From Azospirillum soli (lineage in GTDB: Bacteria > Pseudomonadota > Alphaproteobacteria > Azospirillales > Azospirillaceae), in assembly GCF_017876165.1 (NCBI RefSeq), contig NZ_JAGINQ010000038.1:1-39525 (forward strand): 39,525 bases of DNA, given 5' to 3'. The position numbers were made by a program, and so were the translations under genes. The notes beneath the pieces are model-generated. The model was not told the origin of the DNA. It did no database searches and worked only from the letters and a program-made list of their open reading frames with translations. Below, in pieces: positions 9,061 to 16,443 of this stretch (its first letter is position 1; each line of letters opens with the position of its first letter).

Positions 9061-9531
9061 TCAGGCGTAGCGCAGTTCCGCCCGGTCCAGGCGGTAGAAC
9101 AGGCCTTCCAGCGGATGCAGGCGAAGAGTGCCGGTCAGGATCACCGGTTCGCGGGATTCGCGCATCGGGATCTGGCTGCGGACGTACAGCATGGTCGCCG
9201 GGTTCGGCGACTGACAGGCCGGACAGGCAACGGGGTTGGCGGCCAGGATGAAGTGGCTATGGGAGGCCGCGTCGCTCAGCGGCACCATGAAGCCGCGCAC
9301 CGTCACGGTCTGGCCGTCCAGCGCCTTGACGCGGGTGGGAAACTGCGGATCGGCGGCGGGTCCGGTGATCCGCACCTGCACCAGATCGCGCCACAGCGCC
9401 GTCGATTCGTCGAGTGGCAGGTGAAACGGTCCCACTGGATGCGTGGGCTCCGTCCCCCCCGTCGCCCAAACCGCCCAACCGGCCACCGGAGCCAGCGCGA
9501 GAGGCAAAAGCATCTGTCGGCGCGTGGTCAT
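9061..9531 (-). CDS. DUF3299-like exported protein
   Basis: A 156-residue protein with an N-terminal export signal: MTTRRQMLL followed by a hydrophobic stretch ending near AVWATGG. The RR pair suggests possible Tat export, although the motif is incomplete. The mature part has VTVRGFMVPLSD, a CPAC pair in NPVACPACQSPNP, and LYVRSQIPM, a pattern resembling DUF3299 proteins, which are small periplasmic proteins or lipoproteins. In pseudomonads a DUF3299 protein belongs to a zinc-starvation (Zur) operon, and here the gene faces a zinc-type ArsR gene across 273 bases. The start at 9531 has a clear GGAGGAC site; the longer frame to 9702 has none. The CPAC pair could bind metal, which is inference. 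Confidence 0.65.
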   Translation of the reverse strand: MTTRRQMLLPLALAPVAGWAVWATGGTEPTHPVGPFHLPLDESTALWRDLVQVRITGPAADPQFPTRVKALDGQTVTVRGFMVPLSDAASHSHFILAANPVACPACQSPNPATMLYVRSQIPMRESREPVILTGTLRLHPLEGLFYRLDRAELRYA

Positions 9532-9737
9532 GGCAGTCCTCCCCCCATCAATCCTTGTGCGTCCTTGCGCACGGATGCGGCCGTTCGGCAGACCGACATG
9601 CTGTCTGACAAAAGTGTTCCCCACGGCAACGCTCAGGTCAACCGGTCCGTTGTCGCATAGACCGAACGGATGTCCCAACCGCCTCGGGGGCTTTTCGCCC
9701 ACTCATTCTATTTACCGGCCCCTATTTGCTGGGACGC

Positions 9738-9769
9738 CCTATAGGCCAATGGCGTGGCGTGACCTATAG
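9738..9769. promoter_or_regulatory. Candidate ArsR operator repeats
   Basis: A perfect 8-base palindrome CCTATAGG (9738-9745) and a second CCTATAG (9763-9769) lie 25 bases apart and end 35 bases before the ArsR start codon. ArsR/SmtB repressors usually bind AT-centred dyads overlapping their own promoter, so this is a plausible autoregulatory operator that could also serve the divergent exported-protein gene. No consensus SmtB 12-2-12 site is evident. Confidence 0.35.
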
Positions 9770-9804
9770 TTCTCGTCTCCGCCAACACCGGGACCGACCA
9801 CCGA

Positions 9805-10164
9805 ATGACCACCAGCGCGAACAAAGGGCCATCCTCGAAGGACAAGCCCGCGCACCTGCGCCTGTCGGAAGACCAGACCACCGAGTTGGCCGACATGTTC
9901 CGCCTGATGAGCGACCCCAGCCGGCTGCGAATCATCCTGGCCTGCCTGGAAACGCCGACGTCCGTGGGCGACATGGCGACGGCGCTGGGCCTGTCGCCCT
10001 CGCTGGTCAGCCATCACCTGCGCCTGCTGCGCGCGGGTCGGCTGATCCAGGCGGAGCGGCGCGGCAACCGCGTGTTCTACCTGATCACCGACGAACACAT
10101 CCGGCGCGTGCTGTCCGACATGGTCGATCACGTCGCCGAAAGCGAGGGGGATCTGGATGCCTGA
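9805..10164 (+). CDS. ArsR/SmtB-family zinc-type transcriptional repressor
   Basis: A 119-residue winged-helix repressor that should release DNA on binding metal. The helix-turn-helix is SVGDMATALGLSPSLVSHHLRLLRAGRLI (53-81), with the wing ERRGNRVFYLI. The last helix carries D96, H98, H109 and E112 in exact DxHx10HxxE spacing, which is the alpha5 metal site of the SmtB/ZiaR/CzrA group and points to zinc (or cobalt). The alpha3 cysteine pair of arsenic or cadmium/lead sensors is absent; only one cysteine (C47) lies nearby. It is divergent from the DUF3299-like gene, with CCTATAG repeats just upstream. Its targets are inferred from position only. Confidence 0.9.
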   Translation: MTTSANKGPSSKDKPAHLRLSEDQTTELADMFRLMSDPSRLRIILACLETPTSVGDMATALGLSPSLVSHHLRLLRAGRLIQAERRGNRVFYLITDEHIRRVLSDMVDHVAESEGDLDA

Positions 10165-10285
10165 ATCCTCCCTTTGGATGAGGCACCTATTGAAAACGTA
10201 ATAGCGTTTGACGCTGGGAGTCGGACATACCATAGTCCTCCATGTTGCGGTGCACCTGAACCGCCGCCGCTTCGAGGGTCGTGGC

Positions 10286-11110
10286 ATGGAGACGTTCCGC
10301 TTTCAGCCGGGTGAAACCCCCGTGCTGCTCAGCATCCCCCACGTCGGCACCACCGTGCCGCCGGACATTGCGGCCACCATGACCGACGCTGCGCTGGCCG
10401 TTCCGGACACCGACTGGCACCTCGACCGCCTCTACCATTTCGCCCCAGCGCTCGGCATTGGTTTTCTGAAGGCCACCTGTTCGCGCTACGTGGTCGATCT
10501 GAACCGCGATCCGGCGGGCAGCGTGCTTTATCCAGGTGCGAACAACACCGAACTTTGCCCGCTCACAACCTTCGACAACCAGCCGATCTACCAGCCCGGC
10601 CGGGAGCCGGATGCGGCGGAGGTCGAGCGGCGTGTCGGCGCCTATTGGCGCCCCTATCATGAACAGCTGGACAGCGAACTGCGGAACCTGAAGGAACGAT
10701 TCGGTGTCGCCGTTCTGTTCGATGCCCACTCCATCCGCTCCCAGGTTCCGCGCTTCTTCGACGGGCGACTGCCCGACTTCAATCTGGGCTCAGCGGACGG
10801 CGTCACGGCTGCACAACCGCTGGTCGGCCGCCTGATGAATGTGCTGACGGCGCGGGAGCGCTATTCCGCCGTGCTGAACGGACGCTTCAAGGGCGGTTTC
10901 ATCACCCGCAACTATGGCCGGCCGGAAGACAACATCCACGCCATCCAGCTGGAAATGTGCCAGTCCACCTACATGGAAGAGAGTTCTCCCTTCCGCTACC
11001 GCGAGGTCTTGGCCGGCGAGGTCCGCCCCTCCCTGGAGCGGCTGATGAGCGCCATCGTCGAGTGGGCGTGGGAAAAGGCGTCCGGCCGTCGCCGGGCCAC
11101 ATACCTGTAG
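10286..11110 (+). CDS. hutG: N-formylglutamate amidohydrolase family protein
   Basis: A 274-residue zinc-dependent hydrolase of the N-formylglutamate amidohydrolase family, which releases formate and glutamate in the histidine-degradation branch that uses formylglutamate. The family motifs SIPHVGTTVPPDI near the N-terminus, DTDWHLDRLY, SRYVVDLNRDP and LFDAHSIRSQVP are present and contain the expected histidine and acidic metal ligands. I chose METFRFQPGE at 10286, preceded by GAGGGT; the frame is open to 10208 but that extension has no family match. No other hut gene lies nearby, so the histidine role is inferred from family alone, and a related N-formyl substrate is possible. Confidence 0.85.
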   Translation: METFRFQPGETPVLLSIPHVGTTVPPDIAATMTDAALAVPDTDWHLDRLYHFAPALGIGFLKATCSRYVVDLNRDPAGSVLYPGANNTELCPLTTFDNQPIYQPGREPDAAEVERRVGAYWRPYHEQLDSELRNLKERFGVAVLFDAHSIRSQVPRFFDGRLPDFNLGSADGVTAAQPLVGRLMNVLTARERYSAVLNGRFKGGFITRNYGRPEDNIHAIQLEMCQSTYMEESSPFRYREVLAGEVRPSLERLMSAIVEWAWEKASGRRRATYL

Positions 11111-11438
11111 CGATCAAGGCCTTTCTCTTTTTGGGAAAAAGCCACGCCTCGTCGCTTGCCGCACTCCAAGGAGTGGAAACCTTCCCTCTTCCATCATGCC
11201 CGTGCTTGAGCCACGGCTGCCCGGCAAGGCTTTTGCTCATCCTCCTGTGAATGTCTGTCTGTGAACGCGCGCGTCTTCTGATCGTCATGCCTGATCAAGT
11301 CCGGGCATGACCGAAATGGAAGGGTTTCAGGGTTCGCGCACACTGCGTGCCTGTGCTCACGGGGCGGCTTCGGAGACAGCCAAAACCTTGCCGGATACCC
11401 CGTCGGTCAAAGCCCCGGCCATGACAAACAATGACAGC
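11111..11438. other. Intergenic region between convergent genes
   Basis: No supported gene. A short hairpin CTTTTT-GGG-AAAAAG (11127-11141), bracketed by GGC/GCC, follows the amidohydrolase stop by 16 bases and may act as a weak terminator. The rest shows no recognisable element. Confidence 0.4.
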
Positions 11439-11849
11439 TCACACCCACACGCCGCGCACGTAAGGCGTCAGTTGGGTGTCTTGCATGATGATGTGATTCA
11501 CCAGCCAGTTGGCTGTGAAGGTGTAGATACGCTCGGCGTTCTGGTGGCTGGGGTCCCGTGAGAAATGGCCGGACAGTTCGCCGATCATGCGCACCGCCTC
11601 GTGATGCTGGCGAACATGGTCGTCGAACTTCGGATAGCGCACCAGTTGCATGATCTTCTCTTCGCGGCTGAAGTGTTCCTGCGTGTACTCCAGCAGCTTC
11701 ATAAGGATCTTGGCAACGCGCGCCGGCAGAAAGACGCGCGCGTTCAGGGCGACGTCCAAATCGTTCAGGTATTCGATCAGGTGCTTGTGATCCTCGTCGA
11801 TAGACGGCTGACCGACGCTCAGTTGCCGCCTCCAGGCGATGGCGCTCAT
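11439..11849 (-). CDS. Bacteriohemerythrin
   Basis: A 136-residue single-domain hemerythrin that binds oxygen at a di-iron centre, used for oxygen carriage, storage or sensing in the cytoplasm. All seven iron ligands are visible: H21 (in IDEDHKHL), H59 and E63 (HFSREE), H78 and H82 (HVRQHH), H119 and D124 (NHIIMQD). No signalling domain is fused to it. MSAIAWRRQ at 11849 follows a GGAGGGG site, although the spacing is short; a GTG six codons upstream is the alternative. Free-standing bacteriohemerythrins are common in microaerophiles, consistent with the oxygen-responsive ccoG elsewhere in the window. Confidence 0.92.
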   Translation of the reverse strand: MSAIAWRRQLSVGQPSIDEDHKHLIEYLNDLDVALNARVFLPARVAKILMKLLEYTQEHFSREEKIMQLVRYPKFDDHVRQHHEAVRMIGELSGHFSRDPSHQNAERIYTFTANWLVNHIIMQDTQLTPYVRGVWV

Positions 11850-12026
11850 GCCCCCTCCGGCCCCCACTCATCTCCAAGGTTCGCTCGGCTCGTGAGCGAT
11901 GCGAACCGGATTATGGGAGGCTTTCGGCAAAAGACGAACACACCTGAATGTCCCACGGCAATTTGCCGCACCTTTTCCGTGCAAACAGCGGAAAGGACGG
12001 AAACTTGCCGTTCCCGCCCTTCTCAA

Positions 12027-12059
12027 CCCGAATATTCGGGGCGGACCGCAGTCCGCCCC
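12027..12059 (-). terminator. Hairpin terminator after fabI, overlapping a 14-base palindrome
   Basis: GGGGCGGAC (12038-12046) pairs perfectly with GTCCGCCCC (12051-12059) around a CGCA loop, 13 bases past the fabI stop. It is followed on the transcript by a perfect palindrome CCCGAATATTCGGG (12027-12040), which shares bases with the stem. The two folds are mutually exclusive. There is no long T-tract. Confidence 0.6.
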
Positions 12060-12072
12060 CGCAGTGGTTCGA

Positions 12073-12858
12073 TCAACCGACGATCGAGTAGCCGCAGTCG
12101 ACGTAGGTGGTGACGCCGGTGATGCCCTTGGCGCCATCGGTGGCGAGGAAGGCGGTCGTGTAGCCGACCTCCTCGATGGTCACCAGACGCTGCTCCGGCG
12201 CGCGGTCGGCGGCCTTGGCCATCAGCTCGTCGAAGTGGGCGATGCCCGACGCCGCGCGGGTCTTGATCGGACCCGGCGAAATGGCGTGCACGCGGATGCC
12301 CTTCGGGCCGAGTTCGGCGGCGAGGTAGCGCACGCTGCTCTCCAGCGCGGCCTTCACCGGCCCCATGACGCCGTAGTTGTCGATCACGCGGTTGGCGCCG
12401 AAGTAGGACATGGTGAACAGCGAACCGCCGTCCTTCATCAGCGGCTCGGCATAGCGGGCCATGCGGATGAAGGAGTGGCAGGACACGTCCATGGCCATCT
12501 GGAAGCCCTCGCGCGAGCAGTCCACGACGCGGCCGTGCAGGTCGTCCTTCGGCGCGAAGGCGATGGAGTGCAGCGCGAAGTCCAGCTTGCCCCACTTCTG
12601 CTCAATCTTCTCGAAGATGGCCTTCATCTGGCCTTCACCGGTGACGTCCACCGGTTCGAAGATCTCGGCTTCGAGCTGCTTGGCCAGCGGCTCGACGTGC
12701 GGCTTGGCCTTTTCGTTCAGGTAGCTGACCGCGAGATCCGCGCCCAGCGCGCGGAAGGCGCGGGCGCAGCCCCACGCGATCGACTGGTCATTGGCGATGC
12801 CGAGGACGAGGCCCTTCTTGCCTTCAAGCGTGGCGGCGGCAGGAATGATCGTGGTCAT
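12073..12858 (-). CDS. fabI: Enoyl-[acyl-carrier-protein] reductase (NADH), FabI
   Basis: A 261-residue short-chain dehydrogenase-type enzyme that reduces trans-2-enoyl-ACP in the last step of each fatty-acid elongation cycle. The nucleotide-binding start GLVLGIANDQSIAWGCARAF (16-35) is diagnostic of FabI. The catalytic Y-x6-K pair is Y162/K169 in DNYGVMGPVKAALE, and SPGPIKTRAASGI is the substrate-loop region. Length is normal. It appears monocistronic, with a hairpin after the stop and a possible sigma-70 promoter at 12931-12959. FabI is the target class of triclosan-type inhibitors. Whether this genome has a second enoyl reductase cannot be judged here. Confidence 0.97.
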   Translation of the reverse strand: MTTIIPAAATLEGKKGLVLGIANDQSIAWGCARAFRALGADLAVSYLNEKAKPHVEPLAKQLEAEIFEPVDVTGEGQMKAIFEKIEQKWGKLDFALHSIAFAPKDDLHGRVVDCSREGFQMAMDVSCHSFIRMARYAEPLMKDGGSLFTMSYFGANRVIDNYGVMGPVKAALESSVRYLAAELGPKGIRVHAISPGPIKTRAASGIAHFDELMAKAADRAPEQRLVTIEEVGYTTAFLATDGAKGITGVTTYVDCGYSIVG

Positions 12859-12930
12859 GGCTGACTTTCCTGGGTTGCGGAATGCCCGGTTGCGGATCGG
12901 GTGGTGGAAAACGGCTAGATTGTGCGCCGC

Positions 12931-12959
12931 AGCATAGTGCAGTCGAACGGCATAGGCAA
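12931..12959 (-). promoter_or_regulatory. Candidate sigma-70 promoter of fabI
   Basis: On the minus strand TTGCCT (12954-12959) and TATGCT (12931-12936) are separated by 17 bases, each matching four of six consensus positions, about 75 bases before the fabI ATG. Reasonable but not strong. Confidence 0.4.
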
Positions 12960-13097
12960 CTTGTTAAAGTCGCAATAAAAGCGTCATGCTATCCTTGTTT
13001 TTCTGCAACCCGATGGTCATACGCTCAACACGGGAGGCGACAAAGGGTCACGCCACCACTTATTCGCCACATCGTATTTTCTGGCCGCACAATGAAA

Positions 13098-13125
13098 CAG
13101 GCTCTCCCCTGGTGGGAAGAGCCTG
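13098..13125 (-). terminator. Rho-independent terminator of the DUF2892 gene
   Basis: An 8-base perfect stem (CAGGCTCT / AGAGCCTG), extended by a CCC/GGG pairing around a TGGT core, lies 23 bases past the stop at 13148 and is followed on the minus strand by TTTCATT. Confidence 0.7.
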
Positions 13126-13147
13126 CCTTGTGTGTTTTGGCGTGGAA

Positions 13148-13531
13148 TCAGGTCACGCCGGGCGTGAAGGACGGCGGGTCGCTGGCCGGGAAGGATTCCT
13201 TCGAGGCTTCATCGACTACCTCCTCGTCGCAGGCGGACGAGTAGATGTCGCCGGGATGGCGGGAGAAGCGGTCGCGCCCCTCGTCCACGTCCTGCGCCGG
13301 GATGGCGCGGCGGTCGTGGCCGCTCCAGTCCTCCATCATGCCTTTGATCGGGCAATAGCCGGTCAGCCCGCGCGCCACCAGCGCGCCGCCGGCCAGCGCC
13401 ATGGCCGCCCCGGCCACGGTCGGACGGCGCATGCCCAGCACCGCCAGGACGCCGCCGCCGACCAGCGACGCCAGCCGCTCGGTGTGGCCAACATTGATCA
13501 TCCGCTCGAAATCATGGTCTGCGATCGCCAT
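13148..13531 (-). CDS. DUF2892-type small membrane protein
   Basis: A 127-residue protein. The first half (MINVGHTERLASLVGGGVLAVLG, then TVAGAAMALAGGALVARGLTGYCPIKG) is the DUF2892 pattern of two short glycine/alanine-rich membrane helices, which also occurs at the N-terminus of polyketide-cyclase-like membrane proteins. The second half is hydrophilic and ends in VDEASKESFPASDPPSFTPG, a short conserved tail motif (DEAxxESFPASDPPS) found on otherwise unrelated alphaproteobacterial proteins. Function is unknown. GAGGAGGGATCA before the ATG is a strong ribosome binding site. It follows the PRC-barrel gene by 28 bases on the same strand and probably shares its transcript. Confidence 0.8.
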   Translation of the reverse strand: MAIADHDFERMINVGHTERLASLVGGGVLAVLGMRRPTVAGAAMALAGGALVARGLTGYCPIKGMMEDWSGHDRRAIPAQDVDEGRDRFSRHPGDIYSSACDEEVVDEASKESFPASDPPSFTPGVT

Positions 13532-13559
13532 TGATCCCTCCTCGGACCTTTCCGGTGTC

Positions 13560-14435
13560 CTATTGATTCGGCGTGGGCGGGGTAGAGCCGCCCTGGCCGG
13601 GAGCGGCCGGCGCTCCGCCGCTCGTTCCGGCGCTGGGCTCGTTGGGCTGCCCCGGTTTCTGCGCGGTCGTGTCGGCCAGCGTGCGCGCCTGCGACAGTTC
13701 GCGGTTCAGGCGGTCCACCTCCTGCGACAGCCGCTGAACCTCCTGCTGGAGCGGCTGGGAGCCCGCCCCGCCCCCCGCCGGCAACCCGGCCGCGGCCAGC
13801 GCTGCCGAATCGCGCATCCAGTAAGGCTGGACTCCGTAATAGGTGTGCAGCGCCATCGCCCATTGCCGGTCCGACATGTCCGGCCGGTTGGAGCGGGTGA
13901 ACTGCGGCGCGGCGGTCAGCCGATCCTTCGGAACGTTGAGAATGAAGCCCTGGTTATCGGGGGCTTGCTGAATGACCGCCCAGGGGACCGGAAAGTTCCG
14001 CTCCCCGATGCCAAGAAAGCCTCCCAGTTCGACCACCGCGTAGGCGATGCGGCCGGTGCTGGGATCGACGACCAGTTCGTCGATGGAGCCCATCTCCTCG
14101 CCCGAAGGGCTGTGGAGCTTCAGGTCATCCAGATCGTCGGCGGCGACCACGCGCGGCCGTTCGACCGAGCGCACCAGCGCGTCGGCCTCGGCCAGGATGG
14201 CCTGACACGCCTGCGCGTTGCCGCCCTGCCCGACCCGCTCAGCGGTCTGGCGCAGGGCGCGCAGCTGAGCAATTTCCTGCGGGCTCGCGGTGGTGGGGGT
14301 CTGGGCGCCGGCCGCCTCGAACGCGGCGATGCGCTGGCCGAGGCGATCGACGCCCTCGGAACAGGCTTCGGCCAGCGCAGGCAACGGCCCGAACGCCCCC
14401 ACGAGAATGGTGGCGCTGAGGAGCAGGCGTCTCAT
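13560..14435 (-). CDS. Exported PRC-barrel domain protein
   Basis: A 291-residue protein with a cleavable signal peptide (MRRLLLSATILVGAFGPLPALA, cut near residue 22). A helical segment follows (about 25-90), then a PRC-barrel at about 105-185: DLKLHSPSGEEMGSIDELVVDPSTGRIAYAVV, then NFPVPWAVIQQAP. A coiled-coil-like stretch lies near 235-255 (LQQEVQRLSQEVDRLNRELSQA), with a low-complexity Pro/Gly/Thr tail. PRC-barrels are adaptor folds found in photosynthetic reaction-centre H subunits, RimM and many envelope stress proteins; the exact role here is unknown. Pairing with a DUF2892 protein suggests an envelope or stress function, which is inference. Confidence 0.82.
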   Translation of the reverse strand: MRRLLLSATILVGAFGPLPALAEACSEGVDRLGQRIAAFEAAGAQTPTTASPQEIAQLRALRQTAERVGQGGNAQACQAILAEADALVRSVERPRVVAADDLDDLKLHSPSGEEMGSIDELVVDPSTGRIAYAVVELGGFLGIGERNFPVPWAVIQQAPDNQGFILNVPKDRLTAAPQFTRSNRPDMSDRQWAMALHTYYGVQPYWMRDSAALAAAGLPAGGGAGSQPLQQEVQRLSQEVDRLNRELSQARTLADTTAQKPGQPNEPSAGTSGGAPAAPGQGGSTPPTPNQ

Positions 14436-14475
14436 CGTCGGTCTCTCCGGCTCGGGTCATGCGTTCCCGAAAGAA

Positions 14476-14504
14476 CAGCACGGCCAAGCCGGAGGTTCCG
14501 TGCG
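14476..14504 (-). terminator. Possible hairpin after ureG
   Basis: On the minus strand GCACGG and CCGTGC can pair around an inner imperfect AACC/GGCTT stem, followed by TGTTCTTT. It lies just past the ureG stop and could end the urease transcript; the stem is imperfect. Confidence 0.35.
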
Positions 14505-14508
14505 TCCC

Positions 14509-15162
14509 TCAACCGGGAAGAGGCAATCCACCCCGCTGCACGATGAAGCTCTGCACCGCGTCCACCCCGTCGCCGGTCTTGATGTTGGTGAAGACGAAGG
14601 GCCGGTCGCCTCGCATCTTGCGGGCGTCGCGGTCCATCACCTCCAGACTGGCGCCGACCAACGGGGCGAGGTCGGTCTTGTTGATGACGAGAAGGTCAGA
14701 CCGCGTGATGCCCGGACCGCCCTTGCGCGGAATTTTGTCGCCGGCCGATACGTCGATGACGTAGATGGTGATGTCCGCCAGTTCCGGAGAGAAGGTCGCC
14801 GCCAGATTGTCGCCGCCCGATTCGATGAAGACCAGGTCGAGATCCGGGAATTTCCGGTTCATCTCATCGACGGCGGCAAGGTTGATCGAGGCATCCTCGC
14901 GGATTGCCGTGTGCGGGCAGCCGCCGGTCTCCACGCCCATGATCCGCTCGGGCTTCAGCGCGCCGGAGCGGGTGAGGAATTCGGCATCCTCCTTGGTGTA
15001 GATGTCGTTGGTGATCGCCGCGACTTCCCAACTGTCACGCATGCGCTTGCACAAGGCGTCGGTCAGGGCGGTCTTGCCCGACCCGACCGGGCCGCCGATG
15101 CCCACGCGCAGGGGACCGCCATGGCTCTTGGAAATCGGGCCAGACATCATTTCTGGGCTCAT
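14509..15162 (-). CDS. ureG: Urease accessory GTPase UreG
   Basis: A 217-residue SIMIBI-class GTPase that drives nickel delivery to apo-urease with UreF, UreD and UreE. The P-loop GGPVGSGKTALTDAL is near residues 23-37. AAITNDIYTKEDAEFL, a metal-binding CPH motif in ETGGCPHTAIREDASINL, FIESGGDNLAATFSPEL and the guanine-specificity NKTD (VINKTDLAP) are all present. Its ATG overlaps the ureF stop (ATGA). A second ATG five codons in (MSGPISKSHGG) is possible. It is the last urease gene of the minus-strand operon. Confidence 0.97.
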   Translation of the reverse strand: MSPEMMSGPISKSHGGPLRVGIGGPVGSGKTALTDALCKRMRDSWEVAAITNDIYTKEDAEFLTRSGALKPERIMGVETGGCPHTAIREDASINLAAVDEMNRKFPDLDLVFIESGGDNLAATFSPELADITIYVIDVSAGDKIPRKGGPGITRSDLLVINKTDLAPLVGASLEVMDRDARKMRGDRPFVFTNIKTGDGVDAVQSFIVQRGGLPLPG

Positions 15163-15965
15163 GAGCGGAACAGCCTCGTGTATTGAGTTTCGTGGATCAT
15201 GGAGGTCCAGTCGACGGCCATGGCGCGGCTGCCGAGGTCATCGAGGGGGGCGGCCAGCGCGGCCCCCGCCGCATGGTGCACCACGGAATCGAGCGCGGCC
15301 AGAGCCTTTTGCCCATCGGTCTGCCCCAGCGGCACCAGCCGCACCCCTGCTGAGACGAGGTTCGCCGCGAAGGCGTGCAGATAGGCAGTGAGCGCCGGCC
15401 CTTCCGGCACCCGGATCAGCGCGGAAACGAGCGCCACCGCCACGGCGTAGGCAACCGGCCGGCCGGTTTCCGCGATGACCGCGTCCCAGCGCTCCAGCCC
15501 GTCGAGCGGCCACGCGGTCCGGATGGCCAGCAGGAAGGCTTGGCCCTGGGCGCGACTTTCCAGCGCGGTCTCGGAGGATGCGCGCATCGCGTCGGCGCGC
15601 TCCACGGCCCAGGCGAAGGCGGCTGCGTCGTTGCTCAAGACGGCGCGGTGCGCGGCGGCGAACAGCATGCCGTCCGTGCGCCCGGCGCCATGGCGCAGAA
15701 TGCCGTCCAGCCAGCGGGTGAGCGTTTCACGGTCCCGGACCAGCCCCTGCTCCACCGCCGCCTCGATGCCGTGACTGTAGGAAAAGCCGCCAACCGGGAA
15801 GGACGGGGACAGCCACGCGAGCAGTTTGGTGAGATGGGTGGTCGAGACGGGCCCCCACCCTAACCCTCCCCCGCTGGGCAGGGGAGGGAACTCCGCCGCC
15901 TGCCCTTCAAAGCCCTCCCCTGCGAAGCGGGGGAGGGTTGGGTGGGGGCAATCGCCCTCATTCAT
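15159..15965 (-). CDS. ureF: Urease accessory protein UreF with repeat-encoded N-terminal extension
   Basis: A 268-residue protein that acts as the activating partner of UreG in urease maturation. The family core begins at about residue 43 with LTKLLAWLSPSFPVGGFSYSHGIEAAVEQGLV and ends normally with IHETQYTRLFRS. The first 42 or so residues (NEGDCPHPTLPRFAGEG, then PPLPSGGGLGWGPV) are encoded by a palindromic repeat and are not family sequence. Between the repeat and the core the codons include no ATG, GTG or TTG, so translation must start upstream of the repeat. The ATG at 15965 is the first upstream candidate; it overlaps the ureE end by 8 bases and would be coupled to it. The alternative is an unusual start such as CTG, or loss of function. 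Confidence 0.88.
   Translation of the reverse strand: MNEGDCPHPTLPRFAGEGFEGQAAEFPPLPSGGGLGWGPVSTTHLTKLLAWLSPSFPVGGFSYSHGIEAAVEQGLVRDRETLTRWLDGILRHGAGRTDGMLFAAAHRAVLSNDAAAFAWAVERADAMRASSETALESRAQGQAFLLAIRTAWPLDGLERWDAVIAETGRPVAYAVAVALVSALIRVPEGPALTAYLHAFAANLVSAGVRLVPLGQTDGQKALAALDSVVHHAAGAALAAPLDDLGSRAMAVDWTSMIHETQYTRLFRS
15851..15949. repeat. Nested palindromic repeat inside ureF
   Basis: Two arms of about 37 bases (15851-15888 and 15913-15949) are near-perfect inverted copies with one single-base indel and a two-base difference, around a 24-base centre. Each arm also folds by itself because it contains CCCTCCCC...GGGGAGGG. The outer ends read GCCCCCACCC and GGGTGGGGGC. This has the form of the dispersed REP-like extragenic palindromes of alphaproteobacteria. 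It reads in frame through the start of ureF. Confidence 0.9.
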
Positions 15966-16443
15966 GCGAGTGCCCATGCGAATGACCATGCCCATGCCCA
16001 GAATAGGCCCCGCCCTCCGGCGAGAAGGGCGCATGGATCGGCTCCACGGTGGCGCCCAACCCGCGCAGCATGTCCTCGATCACATGATCACGCCGCAGCC
16101 GGATCGTCTCGCCGACGATCTGCACAGGCAGGTGCCGGTTGCCCAGATGCCACGCGATGCGGGCGAACCTCTCCGCGCCTTCGCCGCAGCGCACCTCGAT
16201 CAGATCCTCATCGGCCGCGACGACGCGCAGGAACGAGCCGTCGCCCAGTTCCAGCCCGTCGCCATCGTCGAGCGCCACCGCGCGCGGCAGGTCGAGCAGG
16301 AAATCGTTGCCCGCGTCGTCGGCCATCACCATGCGTCGCCGGTGGCGGTCATCAAAGGCGAGCGTGACGGAGCCGCTCGCGCGCTCCATCGGCCAATGGC
16401 CGCGGGCGTGGACTCGGGCGGCGCGGCGGAGAGGTTCGGTCAT
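15958..16443 (-). CDS. ureE: Urease accessory nickel chaperone UreE
   Basis: A 161-residue protein that binds nickel and hands it to the UreG/UreF/UreD complex. The N-terminal domain carries VTLAFDDRHRRRMVMADDAGNDFLLDLP. The C-terminal metal domain has RIAWHLGNRHLPVQI with the conserved interface histidine, and the tail is a histidine-rich string, HGHGHSHGHSHE, for extra nickel storage. The ATG at 16441-16443 overlaps the murI stop (ATGA). The frame is open further upstream, but that part lies antiparallel over murI coding and has no family match. Confidence 0.95.
   Translation of the reverse strand: MTEPLRRAARVHARGHWPMERASGSVTLAFDDRHRRRMVMADDAGNDFLLDLPRAVALDDGDGLELGDGSFLRVVAADEDLIEVRCGEGAERFARIAWHLGNRHLPVQIVGETIRLRRDHVIEDMLRGLGATVEPIHAPFSPEGGAYSGHGHGHSHGHSHE

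Noticed and set aside
10193..10209. Small hairpin AAACG-N6-CGTTT between arsR and the amidohydrolase gene
   Set aside because: Only a five-base stem with a weak context; could be chance.
15851..15949. CRISPR-like or insertion-sequence interpretation of the inverted repeat in ureF
   Set aside because: There is a single palindrome with no spacer array, no transposase and no flanking duplication; it fits a REP-type element.
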